DNA from: Streptomyces malaysiensis subsp. samsunensis
Lineage (GTDB): Bacteria; Actinomycetota; Actinomycetes; Streptomycetales; Streptomycetaceae
Length of the DNA stretch: 64,000 nt
Assembly: GCF_024519315.1 (NCBI RefSeq)
Contig: NZ_JANIIC010000014.1
Location: forward strand, 107,423 to 171,422
Reading direction: 5' to 3'
This document shows positions 8,748 through 17,827 of the stretch, piece by piece. The notes beneath the pieces were generated by a model. The model did not search any database and was not told the origin of the DNA. It saw only the letters and a list, made by a program, of their open reading frames with translations. Both the position numbers and the translations under genes were made by a program. Within the stretch, counting starts at the first letter, position 1. Each line of letters opens with the position of its first letter.

Positions 8748-9323
8748 CTAGCGCTTCCTGGCGGTGGTCTTCTTCGCGGTGGTCTTGCGGGCGCTCGTCT
8801 TGCGCGCCGGAGCCTTCTTCGCCGTGGCCTTGGCCGGGGCCTTCTTGGCCGTCGTCTTCTTGGCCGCGGCCTTCTTCGCCGCCGCCTTGGCCGGCGCCTT
8901 CTTCGCTGCGGCGGCCTTCTTCGCGGGCGCCTTCTTCGCAGGAGCCTTCTTGGCGGTCGCCTTCTTGGCCGCGGCCTTCTTCGCCGCCACCTGGAGACTG
9001 CCCTTGGGAGCCTTCTTCACGGCGACCTCGCCACCGCGCGGGAGCTTCTTGGAGCCGCTCACCAGATCCTTGAACCCCTGACCGGGGCGGAAGCGGGGCA
9101 CCGAGGTCTTCTTGACCCGCACCCGCTCCCCGGTCTGCGGGTTACGGGCGTAGCGGGCGGGCCGTTCCACCTTCTCGAACGAACCAAATCCAGTGACCGA
9201 AACTCGCTCCCCGGCGACGACCGCCCGGACGATGGCGTCCAGGACCGCGTCGACCGCTTCGGCGGCCGACTGTCGGCCGCCGAGCTTGTCGGCAATCGCT
9301 TCTACGAGCTGCGCCTTGTTCAC
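8748..9323 (-). CDS. hupS: HU-family DNA-binding protein with lysine-rich tail (HupS type)
   Basis: A 191-residue nucleoid protein. Residues 1 to about 92 are a complete HU domain (MNKAQLVEAIADKLGG, VSVTGFGSFEKVERPARYARNPQTGE, PRFRPGQGFKDLV). Residues about 102-191 are a histone-H1-like tail of KKA, PAKKA and TAKK repeats, very rich in Lys and Ala. This two-domain layout is the HupS/HU2 form of actinomycetes, which compacts DNA during sporulation and persists in spores. The tail repeats give the DNA a biased GCC/TTC-rich look. Start GTG at 9323. Confidence 0.95.
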   Translation of the reverse strand: MNKAQLVEAIADKLGGRQSAAEAVDAVLDAIVRAVVAGERVSVTGFGSFEKVERPARYARNPQTGERVRVKKTSVPRFRPGQGFKDLVSGSKKLPRGGEVAVKKAPKGSLQVAAKKAAAKKATAKKAPAKKAPAKKAAAAKKAPAKAAAKKAAAKKTTAKKAPAKATAKKAPARKTSARKTTAKKTTARKR

Positions 9324-9448
9324 GTCTTCCCCTTCGGAGACATTGCCAGAATCAATGTGTTCAAGCCTTTTCGCACGTTAGGCAGATATATACCGCAAAT
9401 CAAACACGAAACGGGCTAATCACCCTTGTGCCGCAACGCACTCGATCG

Positions 9449-9694
9449 TCACGGACTTCCGTCGGTGTCGGGATCTTCGGGGAAACGCCCCTCGTCGAGG
9501 TCGTGCATCAACCGCTCCAGACGCTTTGCCGCATCTGCGAGATCGTGTTTCGCCGCTGAGGTGATGACCAGCAGCTTCCGGGACAGCGCCATCCGTACGC
9601 CCTCCGGGACTTGCAGTGCGCGCACCCTTGCGTGCGCTTCCTTGAGCCGGTCGGCGACGATGCCGTAGAGCTCGAGTTGGCCGTCGCGTTCCAT
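9449..9694 (-). CDS. Conserved small acidic/basic hypothetical protein
   Basis: An 81-residue protein (MERDGQLELYGIVADRLKEAH to PEDPDTDGSP). It is predicted mostly helical, with a charged heptad-like stretch LADAAKRLERLMHDLDEGRF and no cysteine or membrane segment. I do not recognise a family with a known function. It lies between leuD and hupS on the same strand, separated from leuD by a strong terminator, so it likely has its own promoter. The ATG start lies in an A/T-containing stretch without a strong ribosome site. Confidence 0.65.
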   Translation of the reverse strand: MERDGQLELYGIVADRLKEAHARVRALQVPEGVRMALSRKLLVITSAAKHDLADAAKRLERLMHDLDEGRFPEDPDTDGSP

Positions 9695-9748
9695 GCACTG
9701 ATTGTGCCATCTGAGGCGAGTTGTCGCTTCATGGGGCCTCAACATGCC

Positions 9749-9782
9749 GATGCGCCGCCGGTCCGAGGACCGGCGGCGCATC
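9749..9782. terminator. Strong hairpin downstream of leuD
   Basis: A perfect 15-bp stem (GATGCGCCGCCGGTC with GACCGGCGGCGCATC) around the loop CGAG, 38 bases beyond the leuD stop on the minus strand. Confidence 0.85.
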
Positions 9783-9819
9783 TTGCCAAACCCGCTCTGT
9801 ACAGGGAGAACCGGGGGGG

Positions 9820-10413
9820 TCAGACCTCCACTGTGCGGGGCTTGAAGGAGGGGCGACGCGCCTCGTACGCGGCGATCGCGTCCTCCTCCCTGAGGGTGAG
9901 ACTGATGTCGTCCAGCCCCTCCAGGAGTCGCCACCGAGCATTCTCGTCAAGCTCAAAATCAGCCGTGATGCCCTCGGCTCGGACCTGGCGGTCGACGAGG
10001 TCGACGGTGACCTCCGCGGTGGGGTCCGCCTCGACCAGCTTCCACAGCCGGTCCACGGTCTCCTGCGGCAGGACGACGGTCAGCAGCCCGTTCTTGAGGG
10101 AATTGCCGCGGAAGATGTCGGCGAAGCGGGACGAGATGACGGCCTTGAAGCCGTAGTTCTGGAGCGCCCAGACCGCGTGCTCGCGCGAGGAGCCGGTGCC
10201 GAAGTCGGGACCGGCCACCAGAACCGTTCCGCCCTTGTGCTCGGCCTTGTTGAGCACGAACTCCGGGTCCTTGCGCCACGCCTCGAAGAGCCCGTCCTCG
10301 AAGCCGTCGCGGGTGACCTTCTTCAGCCAGTGCGCCGGGATGATCTGGTCCGTGTCCACATTGCCGCGGCGCAGCGGAACGGCCCGGCCGGTGTGCTTGG
10401 TGAATGCTTCCAT
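9820..10413 (-). CDS. leuD: 3-isopropylmalate dehydratase small subunit
   Basis: A 197-residue subunit that completes the isopropylmalate isomerase of leucine biosynthesis. Motifs are [17 protein letters not shown] at the N terminus, [17 protein letters not shown] (the swivel-domain catalytic serine region) and [19 protein letters not shown]. It follows leuC by 6 bases on the same strand, so the two subunits are made from one transcript. Confidence 0.97.
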   Translation of the reverse strand: MEAFTKHTGRAVPLRRGNVDTDQIIPAHWLKKVTRDGFEDGLFEAWRKDPEFVLNKAEHKGGTVLVAGPDFGTGSSREHAVWALQNYGFKAVISSRFADIFRGNSLKNGLLTVVLPQETVDRLWKLVEADPTAEVTVDLVDRQVRAEGITADFELDENARWRLLEGLDDISLTLREEDAIAAYEARRPSFKPRTVEV

Positions 10414-10419
10414 GACTTC

Positions 10420-11850
10420 TCAGGCCCCCACGGGAGTCGATACGGCGGCGTCGGACAGATCGGCGGGCGAGGCCAGATGGCCGAGCACCGCGGTGGCGGC
10501 GGCGACCTGCGGCGAGACCAGATGGGTCCGGCCGCCCTTGCCCTGCCGTCCCTCGAAGTTGCGGTTGGACGTGGACGCCGACCGCTCACCGGGAGCCAGC
10601 TGGTCGGGGTTCATGCCCAGGCACATCGAACAGCCCGCGTGCCGCCACTCGGCGCCGGCGGCGGTGAACACCTTGTCCAGCCCCTCCTCGACGGCCTGGA
10701 GGGCGACCCGCACCGAGCCGGGGACCACCAACATCCGTACGCCGTCGGCCACCGAGCGGCCGGACAGCACCGAGGCGGCCGAGCGCAGGTCCTCGATGCG
10801 GCCGTTGGTGCAGGAACCGACGAAGACGGTGTCCACCGCGATGTCGCGCAGCGGCTGACCGGCCGTCAGGCCCATGTACTCCAGGGCCTTCTCGGCGGCG
10901 AGCTGCTCGCTGGCGTCCTCGAAGGAGGCGGGGTCCGGGACCGACTCCGACAGCGGCAGGCCCTGGCCGGGGTTGGTGCCCCAGGTGACGAACGGGGCGA
11001 GCTCCGCGGCGTCGATGACGACCTCACGGTCGAAGACCGCGTCGTCATCGCTGCGCAGGGTGCGCCAGTACGCGACGGCGGCGTCCCAGTCGGCGCCCTG
11101 GGGGGCGTGCGGGCGGCCCTCCAGATAGGCGAAGGTCGTCTCGTCCGGGGCGATCATGCCCGCGCGGGCGCCCGCCTCGATGGACATGTTGCACACGGTC
11201 ATCCGGGCCTCCATCGAGAGCTTCTCGATGGCGGAGCCGCGGTACTCGATCACATAGCCCTGGCCGCCGCCGGTGCCGATCTTCGCGATGATCGCCAGGA
11301 TCAGGTCCTTGGCGGTGACGCCGTCGGGCAGCTCGCCCTCGACCGTGATCGCCATGGTCCGGAACGGCGCGAGCGGCAGCGTCTGGGTCGCCAGCACATG
11401 CTCGACCTGGCTGGTGCCGATACCGAACGCGAGCGCGCCGAAGGCGCCGTGGGTCGAGGTGTGGCTGTCACCACAGACCACGGTCGTACCGGGCTGGGTC
11501 AGTCCCAGCTGCGGTCCCACCACATGGACGACGCCCTGCTCGACATCGCCGAGCGGGTGCAGACGGACACCGAACTCCGCGCAGTTCTTGCGCAGCGTCT
11601 CCAACTGGACGCGGGAGACGGGGTCCGCGATCGGCTTGTCGATGTCGAGGGTGGGGGTGTTGTGGTCCTCGGTCGCGAGGGTGAGATCGGTACGACGGAC
11701 CGTGCGGCCGGCCTTGCGCAGGCCGTCGAACGCCTGCGGGCTGGTCACCTCGTGCAGCAGGTGCAGATCGATGAAGAGCAGGTCAGGCTCGCCTTCGGCG
11801 TGCCGGACGACATGGTCGTCCCAGACCTTTTCCGCGAGTGTCCGTCCCAT
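10420..11850 (-). CDS. leuC: 3-isopropylmalate dehydratase large subunit
   Basis: A 476-residue aconitase-family enzyme carrying a [4Fe-4S] cluster that isomerises 2- to 3-isopropylmalate. Cluster-binding cysteines are seen in [13 protein letters not shown] and [31 protein letters not shown] and [16 protein letters not shown] complete the family signatures. A GGAGG site precedes the ATG at 11850. It is divergent from ndgR, whose product is known in Streptomyces to act on the leuCD promoter. Confidence 0.97.
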   Translation of the reverse strand: MGRTLAEKVWDDHVVRHAEGEPDLLFIDLHLLHEVTSPQAFDGLRKAGRTVRRTDLTLATEDHNTPTLDIDKPIADPVSRVQLETLRKNCAEFGVRLHPLGDVEQGVVHVVGPQLGLTQPGTTVVCGDSHTSTHGAFGALAFGIGTSQVEHVLATQTLPLAPFRTMAITVEGELPDGVTAKDLILAIIAKIGTGGGQGYVIEYRGSAIEKLSMEARMTVCNMSIEAGARAGMIAPDETTFAYLEGRPHAPQGADWDAAVAYWRTLRSDDDAVFDREVVIDAAELAPFVTWGTNPGQGLPLSESVPDPASFEDASEQLAAEKALEYMGLTAGQPLRDIAVDTVFVGSCTNGRIEDLRSAASVLSGRSVADGVRMLVVPGSVRVALQAVEEGLDKVFTAAGAEWRHAGCSMCLGMNPDQLAPGERSASTSNRNFEGRQGKGGRTHLVSPQVAAATAVLGHLASPADLSDAAVSTPVGA

Positions 11851-11960
11851 CGCTTTACCTCCGGCCGGCGCCAGTGCCGGCCCAACTCGTGTCGAGTGCG
11901 GACCCTGGTCATCGGGCCCGCCATTACAGAGTGGCGGGTCTCCCCGGAAATTGAACTTGC

Positions 11961-11977
11961 GTTTCACAGTGTGAGAC
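11961..11977. promoter_or_regulatory. Candidate NdgR operator between leuC and ndgR
   Basis: GTTTCAC-AGT-GTGAGAC is a near-perfect inverted repeat 15 bases before the ndgR ATG in the shared leuC/ndgR promoter region. Its position fits autoregulation and leuCD control, but binding is inferred. Confidence 0.5.
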
Positions 11978-11991
11978 GTGAGTATCGTCCC

Positions 11992-12708
11992 ATGGACAAC
12001 ACTAGCGGTGTCGGCGTTCTCGACAAGGCTGCTCTGGTGCTGAGCGCCCTGGAGTCCGGTCCGGCCACCCTCGCCGGGCTGGTCGGGGCGACCGGCCTCG
12101 CCCGCCCCACGGCACACCGGCTCGCGGTGGCACTCGAGCACCACCGGATGGTGGCACGCGATATGCAGGGGCGCTTCATCCTGGGCCCCCGCCTGGCGGA
12201 GCTGGCGGCGGCCGCGGGCGAGGACCGGCTGCTGGCCACGGCCGGTCCCGTGCTCACCCATCTCCGGGATGTGACCGGCGAGAGCGCGCAGCTCTACCGC
12301 CGTCAGGGAGACATGCGCATCTGTGTCGCCGCTGCCGAGCGGCTGTCCGGACTGCGGGACACCGTGCCGGTCGGCTCCACCCTCCCCATGAAGGCCGGCT
12401 CGGCCGCCCAGGTGCTGATGGCCTGGGAGGAGCCCGAGCGGCTGCACCGCGGCCTCCAGGGGGCCCGCTTCACCGCCACGGCCCTGTCCGGCGTACGGCG
12501 GCGGGGCTGGGCCCAGTCGATCGGCGAGCGGGAGCCCGGCGTGGCGTCCGTCTCCGCGCCCGTGCGCGGCCCCTCCAACCGCGTGGTCGCCGCCGTCTCG
12601 GTCTCCGGACCGATCGAGCGGCTGACCCGCCACCCGGGCCGTATGCACGCCCAGGCCGTCATCGACGCGGCGGCCCGCCTGACGGACGCCCTGCGGCGGG
12701 GGAATTAA
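11992..12708 (+). CDS. ndgR: IclR-family regulator NdgR
   Basis: A 238-residue transcription factor. Residues about 8-65 are the winged helix-turn-helix ([30 protein letters not shown]), followed by the IclR effector domain ([63 protein letters not shown]). NdgR controls leucine and other amino-acid genes and quorum-type responses in Streptomyces coelicolor. Divergence from leuC-leuD matches that arrangement exactly. The ATG at 11992 gives the expected family length. Confidence 0.93.
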   Translation: MDNTSGVGVLDKAALVLSALESGPATLAGLVGATGLARPTAHRLAVALEHHRMVARDMQGRFILGPRLAELAAAAGEDRLLATAGPVLTHLRDVTGESAQLYRRQGDMRICVAAAERLSGLRDTVPVGSTLPMKAGSAAQVLMAWEEPERLHRGLQGARFTATALSGVRRRGWAQSIGEREPGVASVSAPVRGPSNRVVAAVSVSGPIERLTRHPGRMHAQAVIDAAARLTDALRRGN

Positions 12709-12725
12709 GCAGGCCCGGGGCCCCG

Positions 12726-13217
12726 TCACGCCCCCTTCAGCGACAGCCGGTCGGCCGCCCGGTCCCCGCGGCGGCCGACCGGGATGACCCCGGTGGCCTT
12801 GCCCAGACCGAACGCCGGCATATTGATGTAGACCGCCTCATGCACCCCGGCCGGTACGACATAGGTCTCGTGCCAGAAGCCGACCTTGCCCCGGCCCTCC
12901 CGCATCCGGCGGTTGAAGGCCGTCCAGGCGGGGCGGTGCTCCTTGTCCTGGGCCACCGCGTACCGCATCAGCTTCTCGTGCGAGCCCCAGTACTGGACCA
13001 CATAGAAGACCCGGGGCGGGCCGAACAGCAGCTGATAGCCCAGCATCCCGCTCTCCCCGTCCCGCGACAGCTCCCGCAGCATCCGCGGCATCGCCCTGAA
13101 GACCGGCAGCCAGCTGCGCAGCGCACGGAAGCGGTTGATGCGCATGCCGATCAGGAAGACGGTGACCTCCCCGTCGGCCTCGGCGGTCATACGGCCGGCG
13201 AACGGCTCGGCACCCAT
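12726..13217 (-). CDS. DUF4188 domain protein (possible heme-independent monooxygenase-like)
   Basis: A 163-residue protein with the DUF4188 pattern: [70 protein letters not shown] and a [16 protein letters not shown] end. The fold is thought to be a ferredoxin-like dimeric alpha-beta barrel, as in antibiotic monooxygenases, but its reaction is unknown. A GAGGGGATC ribosome site precedes the ATG at 13217. It is divergent from a MerR gene across a clear palindrome, so the regulator most likely controls it. Confidence 0.85.
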   Translation of the reverse strand: MGAEPFAGRMTAEADGEVTVFLIGMRINRFRALRSWLPVFRAMPRMLRELSRDGESGMLGYQLLFGPPRVFYVVQYWGSHEKLMRYAVAQDKEHRPAWTAFNRRMREGRGKVGFWHETYVVPAGVHEAVYINMPAFGLGKATGVIPVGRRGDRAADRLSLKGA

Positions 13218-13253
13218 GGTGATCCCCTCGTTCCGCACGTCTGGGATAGAGTT

Positions 13254-13270
13254 GGATAGCGGCGCTATCC
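13254..13270. promoter_or_regulatory. MerR-type operator palindrome
   Basis: GGATAGC-GGC-GCTATCC lies in the 96-base gap between the DUF4188 gene and the merR-type gene. The symmetry continues outward imperfectly (AGAGTT on the left against GACACT on the right). This is the usual position for a MerR-family site overlapping divergent promoters. Confidence 0.65.
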
Positions 13271-13313
13271 GACACTTAGATAGTGCCACTCTCCAACGGA
13301 AGGTGCAACAGGG

Positions 13314-13952
13314 ATGCGACTGGCGGAGCTCAGCGAGCGCAGCGGAGTGCCCACCGCGACGATCAAGTACTACCTGCGCGAGCGGCTGCTGCCGCCGGGA
13401 GAGCGGATCACCGCCACCAAGGCCGAGTACGGGGAGGAGCATCTGCGCAGACTGCGGCTGGTGCGATCGCTGATCCAGGTCGGCCGGATGCCGGTGGCCA
13501 CGGCGCGCGAGGTGCTGGCGGCAGCCGACGATGAGTCGCTCGGCCAGAACGCCCGGATGGGAGCCGCGGTCTGGGCGCTGCCGCACGGCCCCGAACCCGA
13601 GGAGGACGATCCGCATGCGGCGCGGGCGCGCGAGCAGGTGGACACCGTGCTCCGCCGGATGGACTGGTCCCACGGCCAGGAACTGGGCGACAACGCCCCC
13701 GCCTACCGGACGCTGGTGGCGGCCATCGCCTCCCTGGACCGCCTCGGATACCCCCATGAGACCGAGCATCTGCTGGTGCACGCCCGGCTGGCGGGCGAAC
13801 TGGCCGTCGCCGACCTGGATCTGGTGGAGACCTACGGCACCCCGGAACAGATCGAGGCCGTCGTGGCGCTGACGGTCCTCTATGAACCGGTGCTGCTCAG
13901 CCTGCGGCGGCTCGCGCAAACCGAGGAATCCAGCCGTCGCTTCAAGAAGTGA
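13314..13952 (+). CDS. MerR-family transcriptional regulator
   Basis: A 212-residue protein. Residues 1-70 are a MerR winged helix-turn-helix (MRLAELSERSGVPTATIKYYLRERLLPPGER, then a wing with ATKAEYGEEHLRRLRLVRSL). The rest is a helical effector region without conserved metal-binding cysteines, so it is more likely to sense an organic ligand or to be a two-domain MerR of unknown signal. It is divergent from the DUF4188 gene, its probable target, and is followed by a terminator. Confidence 0.9.
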   Translation: MRLAELSERSGVPTATIKYYLRERLLPPGERITATKAEYGEEHLRRLRLVRSLIQVGRMPVATAREVLAAADDESLGQNARMGAAVWALPHGPEPEEDDPHAARAREQVDTVLRRMDWSHGQELGDNAPAYRTLVAAIASLDRLGYPHETEHLLVHARLAGELAVADLDLVETYGTPEQIEAVVALTVLYEPVLLSLRRLAQTEESSRRFKK

Positions 13953-13970
13953 CCGGGGCCCGGGGCACGA

Positions 13971-14002
13971 AAAAGCCCTCCGCGCTGTCGCGGAGGGCTT
14001 TT
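13971..14002. terminator. Bidirectional terminator between merR gene and tRNA cluster
   Basis: AAAAGCCCTCCGCG pairs with CGCGGAGGGCTTTT around CTGT. Flanking A and T runs make it work in both directions: for the merR gene and for the tRNA transcript from the other strand. Confidence 0.93.
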
Positions 14003-14005
14003 CGC

Positions 14006-14081
14006 TGGTACCCCCGACCGGATTCGAACCGGCGCTACCGCCTTGAGAGGGCGGCGTGCTAGGCCGCTACACAACGGGGGC
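14006..14081 (-). tRNA. tRNA-Glu (CUC)
   Basis: Complement reads GCCCCCGTTGTGTAGCGGCC... with a cloverleaf, anticodon loop CTCTCAA (anticodon CUC), GGTTCGAATCC in the T-arm and an encoded CCA end. It is the promoter-distal gene of a five-tRNA cluster read on the minus strand. Confidence 0.95.
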
Positions 14082-14103
14082 CTGAATCAGCACAAGTGCT
14101 GCG

Positions 14104-14175
14104 CTGGGCTACCAGGACTCGAACCTAGACTAAATGAACCAGAATCACTCGTGCTGCCAATTACACCATAGCCCA
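14104..14175 (-). tRNA. tRNA-Gln (CUG)
   Basis: Complement begins TGGGCTATGGTGTAATTGGC, has anticodon loop TTCTGGT (CUG) and a GGTTCGAGTCC T-arm; acceptor stem TGGGCTA/TAGCCCA. CCA is not encoded. Confidence 0.95.
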
Positions 14176-14188
14176 TGGTATAGACCAG

Positions 14189-14261
14189 TACCCCCGACCG
14201 GATTCGAACCGGCGCTACCGCCTTGAGAGGGCGGCGTGCTAGGCCGCTACACAACGGGGGC
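14189..14261 (-). tRNA. tRNA-Glu (CUC)
   Basis: Body identical to the 14006-14081 copy but without an encoded CCA. Second tRNA-Glu of the cluster. Confidence 0.95.
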
Positions 14262-14293
14262 CCTAGCGATCTCCGTCTTTACGAAGAGATCCG

Positions 14294-14366
14294 TACCCCC
14301 GACCGGATTCGAACCGGCGCTACTGCCTTGAGAGGGCAGCGTGCTAGGCCGCTACACAACGGGGGC
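14294..14366 (-). tRNA. tRNA-Glu (CUC)
   Basis: Third tRNA-Glu. It differs from the other two by a compensated change in the anticodon stem (GCTGCCCTCTCAAGGCAG instead of the CGCC/GGCG pairing), so the stem is kept. CCA is not encoded. Confidence 0.95.
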
Positions 14367-14416
14367 CTGGTCCTGCTTTGATCAAGAGATCCAACGGTCA
14401 TATGAGAGATCTCTTG

Positions 14417-14488
14417 CTGGGGTACCAGGACTCGAACCTAGACTAAGTGAACCAGAATCACTCGTGCTGCCAATTACACCATACCCCA
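14417..14488 (-). tRNA. tRNA-Gln (CUG)
   Basis: Second tRNA-Gln. Acceptor stem TGGGGTA/TACCCCA differs from the first copy by a compensated pair, and the variable region has AAGTG's complement rather than AAATG's. It is the promoter-proximal gene of the cluster. Confidence 0.95.
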
Positions 14489-14655
14489 CCAAAACGCCAC
14501 CCCCGTAAGGGGTTTTGTTTGGTTTGCGCCTCCGGCTCAGCCTCTCGGCCGCCCGTCCGGCGCAGGAAGAACATTACCCGATGGTGGACGGGCCACCAAA
14601 ACGAGTATCACCGCGAGTGGCGCCGCCTCGCGGGTGCGGACGGCGCCCCGCGTGC

Positions 14656-16143
14656 CTATCCCGCCAGCCTCGCCAGCGCCGCGTCGACACGGGCCAGTGT
14701 GCGCTCGCGGCCCAGGACCTCCAGGGACTCGAACAGCGGCAGCCCGACCGTGCGGCCGGTGACCGCGACGCGCAGCGGCGCCTGGGCCTTGCCCAGCTTG
14801 AGGCCGTGCTCCTCGCCGGCCGCGAGGACCGCGGCCTTCAGGGTCTCGGCGTCCCAGTCCGCCTCGGCGAGCCGGGTACGGACCGAGGCCAGGAGCGCGT
14901 CGGCGCCCGGCTTCATCGCCTTGGTCCAGGACGCCTCGTCCGCCACCGGCTCGTCGAGGAAGAGGAAGTCGACGTTGGCGGTGATGTCGGACAGGACCGT
15001 CAGCCGGGTCTGGGCCAGCGGCGCCAGCGCCTCGAAGGCGGCCGCGTCGAAGGCGTCCGGGGCCCATGGCGCGTGCGGGGCCCTCAGCCAGGGGTCGCAC
15101 GCCTCGATGAACGCCTTCACATCCAGCAGCCGGATGTGGTCCGCGTTGATCGCCTCGGCCTTCTTGAGGTCGAAGCGCGCCGGGTTGGCGTTCACCGCCG
15201 AGATCTCGAACGCCTCGACCATCTCCTCCATCGAGAAGACGTCCCGGTCCGAGGAGAGCGACCAGCCCAGCAGCGAGAGGTAGTTGAGCAGCCCCTCGGG
15301 GAGGAAGCCGCGCTCCCGGTAGAGGTTCAGCGAGGACTGCGGATCGCGCTTGGAGAGCTTCTTGTTGCCCTCGCCCATGACGTACGGGAGGTGACCGAAG
15401 GCGGGCACCGCGCCGGAGCCCACGCCGATGTCGGCGAGCGCCCCGTAGAGCGCGATCTGGCGCGGGGTGGAGGAGAGCAGGTCCTCGCCGCGCAGTACGT
15501 GCGTGATCTCCATCAGCGCGTCGTCCACGGGGTTGACGAGCGTGTAGAGGGGGGCGCCGTTGGCCCGCACGATGCCGTAGTCCGAGACGTTCTCGGCGGC
15601 GAAGGTCAGCTCGCCGCGCACCAGATCGGTGAAGACGATCGGCTCGTCCGGCATCCGGAAGCGCACGATCGAGGCGCGCCCCTCGGCCTCGTACGCCGCG
15701 ATCCGCTCGGCGGTCAGGGTGCGGCAGGTGCCGTCGTAGCCGGAGGGGCGGCCGGCCTTGCGGGCCGCCTCCCGGCGCTCCTCCAGCTCCTCGGCGGTGC
15801 AGTAGCAGCGGTAGGCGCGGCCCGCCTCCAGCAGCTTGTCCGCGACCTCGCGGTAGATGTCCATCCGCTGCGACTGGCGGTAGGGCGCGTGCGGGCCGCC
15901 GACCTCGGGGCCCTCGTCCCAGTCGAAGCCCAGCCAACGCATCGCGTCCAGCAGCTGCGTATAGGACTCCTCGGAGTCGCGCGCGGCGTCGGTGTCCTCG
16001 ATGCGGAACACCATGGTGCCGCCCTGGTGGCGGGCGAAGGCCCAGTTGAACAGGGCCGTGCGGACCAGGCCGACATGGGGGTTGCCGGTCGGCGAGGGAC
16101 AGAAACGAACCCGCACGGGGGCGGAGGAGGGTGCGCTAGCCAC
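14656..16143 (-). CDS. gltX: Glutamyl-tRNA synthetase
   Basis: A 495-residue class I synthetase that charges tRNA-Glu. The HIGH-type motif is [20 protein letters not shown] near residue 17, and the KMSKS-type motif is [11 protein letters not shown] near residue 247; [15 protein letters not shown] is also typical. Streptomycetes lack glutaminyl-tRNA synthetase, so this enzyme should also glutamylate tRNA-Gln for later amidation by GatCAB. It sits directly upstream of a cluster of three tRNA-Glu and two tRNA-Gln genes. Its GTG start overlaps the end of the FAH-family gene by 8 bases. Confidence 0.97.
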   Translation of the reverse strand: MASAPSSAPVRVRFCPSPTGNPHVGLVRTALFNWAFARHQGGTMVFRIEDTDAARDSEESYTQLLDAMRWLGFDWDEGPEVGGPHAPYRQSQRMDIYREVADKLLEAGRAYRCYCTAEELEERREAARKAGRPSGYDGTCRTLTAERIAAYEAEGRASIVRFRMPDEPIVFTDLVRGELTFAAENVSDYGIVRANGAPLYTLVNPVDDALMEITHVLRGEDLLSSTPRQIALYGALADIGVGSGAVPAFGHLPYVMGEGNKKLSKRDPQSSLNLYRERGFLPEGLLNYLSLLGWSLSSDRDVFSMEEMVEAFEISAVNANPARFDLKKAEAINADHIRLLDVKAFIEACDPWLRAPHAPWAPDAFDAAAFEALAPLAQTRLTVLSDITANVDFLFLDEPVADEASWTKAMKPGADALLASVRTRLAEADWDAETLKAAVLAAGEEHGLKLGKAQAPLRVAVTGRTVGLPLFESLEVLGRERTLARVDAALARLAG

Positions 16144-16927
16144 GCTTGATCACCTTGTTGGTGAGAGTGCCGATGCCTTCGATGGTGACGGCGACCTCGT
16201 CGCCGACGGAGAGCGGGCCGACGCCCGCCGGAGTGCCGGTGAGCACGACGTCGCCGGGGAGCAGCGTCATCGCCTCGGTGATGTGCACGATCAGGTCCTC
16301 GATCGGGCGCACCATCTCGCTCGTACGGCCGAGCTGACGCTGCTCACCGTTGACGGTGCACATGATGCCGAGATCACCGGCGCGCGTCAGGTCGATATCG
16401 GTCTCCACCCAGGGGCCCAGCGGACAGGAGGTGTCGAAGCCCTTGGCCCGTGCCCACTGCTTCTCGCGCCGCTGGGCGTCGCGGGCCGTGATGTCGTTGC
16501 CGCAGGTGTAGCCGAGGATGACGTCCTTGACGCGCTCGCGCGGCACCTCGCGGCACATCCGTCCGATGACCACGGCCAGCTCGGCCTCGTGGTGCACCTC
16601 GGAGGAGAAGGAGGGGTACGCGACGGGGTCGCCGGGGCCGACCACGGAGGTGGACGGCTTGAAGAAGACGACCGGGACGTCGGGGACCTCGTTGCCCAGC
16701 TCCGCCGCGTGCTCGGCGTAGTTGCGCCCGATTCCGACGACCTTGTTCGGCAGGACGGGCGGCAGGAGCCGGACCTTGCTCAGGGGGACCTTCTGGCCCG
16801 AGCGCTCGAATTCGGCGAAGGGATGGCCCTTGATGATGTCGATGACGGGGCCGTCCTGATCGGACGGCTCGCCCTCCACCACGCCGAAGGCGACGTTGCC
16901 GTCGATGGAGAATCTGGCGATGCGCAC
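16136..16927 (-). CDS. Fumarylacetoacetate hydrolase family protein
   Basis: A 263-residue protein with the FAH fold: [43 protein letters not shown] (metal-binding acidic residues), [14 protein letters not shown] and [17 protein letters not shown] near the C terminus. Family members hydrolyse or decarboxylate acylpyruvates and related 2-oxo acids, with Mg2+ or Mn2+. The substrate here is not evident. It overlaps the gltX start and forms an operon with it. Start GTG at 16927. Confidence 0.92.
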   Translation of the reverse strand: MRIARFSIDGNVAFGVVEGEPSDQDGPVIDIIKGHPFAEFERSGQKVPLSKVRLLPPVLPNKVVGIGRNYAEHAAELGNEVPDVPVVFFKPSTSVVGPGDPVAYPSFSSEVHHEAELAVVIGRMCREVPRERVKDVILGYTCGNDITARDAQRREKQWARAKGFDTSCPLGPWVETDIDLTRAGDLGIMCTVNGEQRQLGRTSEMVRPIEDLIVHITEAMTLLPGDVVLTGTPAGVGPLSVGDEVAVTIEGIGTLTNKVIKRG

Positions 16928-17046
16928 GGGAAGCCTTGGCTCCTGACTGAACTCGCTGGAGACTGACGCTCCAGGCTATCGCTCCGCGTCCCGCGCGCCG
17001 TCGTCCCGCCCGCTGCCGGTGGTGGCGTCCACCGTGGCCCCGGGGG

Positions 17047-17262
17047 TCAGCGGCCCGGGGTCTCGGTCAGCACGGTGCGCTTGGGGTTCGCGGTCCGGTT
17101 GGGCAGATCGACGCGGTGCTCCGGCTGCTCCTCGGGCGCGGCCGACGGCTCGTCGGCGTCCTTGACGTCCTGGGCGTCCTTGAGCTCTTGGACGTCCTTG
17201 AGATGGGCGAGGGTGGTGCGCCGCGGGTTGGCTATGGAGCGGAACATCATCGTCGTCTTCAC
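17047..17262 (-). CDS. Small hypothetical protein with repeated NP(R/K)RT motif
   Basis: A 71-residue protein of unknown function. It has a short N-terminal part with IANPRRTTLAHLKD, a charged middle (QELKDAQDVKDADEPSAAPEEQPEHRVDLPN) and a second similar motif TANPKRTVLTE near the C terminus. The GTG at 17262 has a GAGG site; the tandem ATGs four codons later are an alternative. It lies alone, downstream of an AT-richer gap and upstream of the FAH-gltX operon on the same strand. I do not recognise the family. Confidence 0.6.
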   Translation of the reverse strand: MKTTMMFRSIANPRRTTLAHLKDVQELKDAQDVKDADEPSAAPEEQPEHRVDLPNRTANPKRTVLTETPGR

Positions 17263-17827
17263 GTGGTCTACGCCTCGTTCTTGTCGTTCGTACCGGCTCT
17301 GTAAAGCGTCAGGCTAGAGGCGGCCTTGCCCATGGATTCGCAGGAAAAGTCGCCACCAGCATGTGATATTGCTCACGAATGATCAGGCAAAAGGAACATA
17401 GAAGACAGTTGCCCAATCACCCTTAACGGACATCGCATACCCGAACCTGACGTTCCGCTCTTGATCATCGCTAGCCGGACACTGGATTCCGGCCCGCGAT
17501 TCGCACCAGAAAGTCCGTTATCGCCGACATTGCTTTCTACGTCCCGTAATAAAGTCCGCACTGAGCGTCACGCGCATCACAGCCTTATCCATTGCCCTTG
17601 TTGCAGCATCCGGCACTGTGCTGGAATTCCCGGGACCGCCGCGGGAATCAACCGGCGCGCACGGGGGCGCAGCACTAGGGGCGCCGAGCGGCGGGGTGCT
17701 CCCCTTGTCGACACGAAAGGAAGCGCGCCGGTCACTCACGACCGCCAGGGGGGATCGCGGTCCCCCACGACTCGACACCGCTCCGCCGTCCGCCGGTGGA
17801 GCGCCTGGTCCAGAGGTTGCGACGCTA
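17263..17827. other. Long AT-richer gap upstream of the first conservon
   Basis: About 565 bases without a supported gene between divergent transcription units. The DNA from about 17340 to 17600 is visibly lower in GC than the neighbourhood (for example 17360-17420), as expected for promoters of both the small gene at 17047 and the conservon. I see no clear hairpin terminator or palindrome. Confidence 0.5.

Noticed and set aside
8748..9050. Plus-strand frames rich in Phe/Ala/Leu opposite the hupS tail
   Set aside because: They are the mirror of the lysine-rich hupS repeats and have no starts with ribosome sites.
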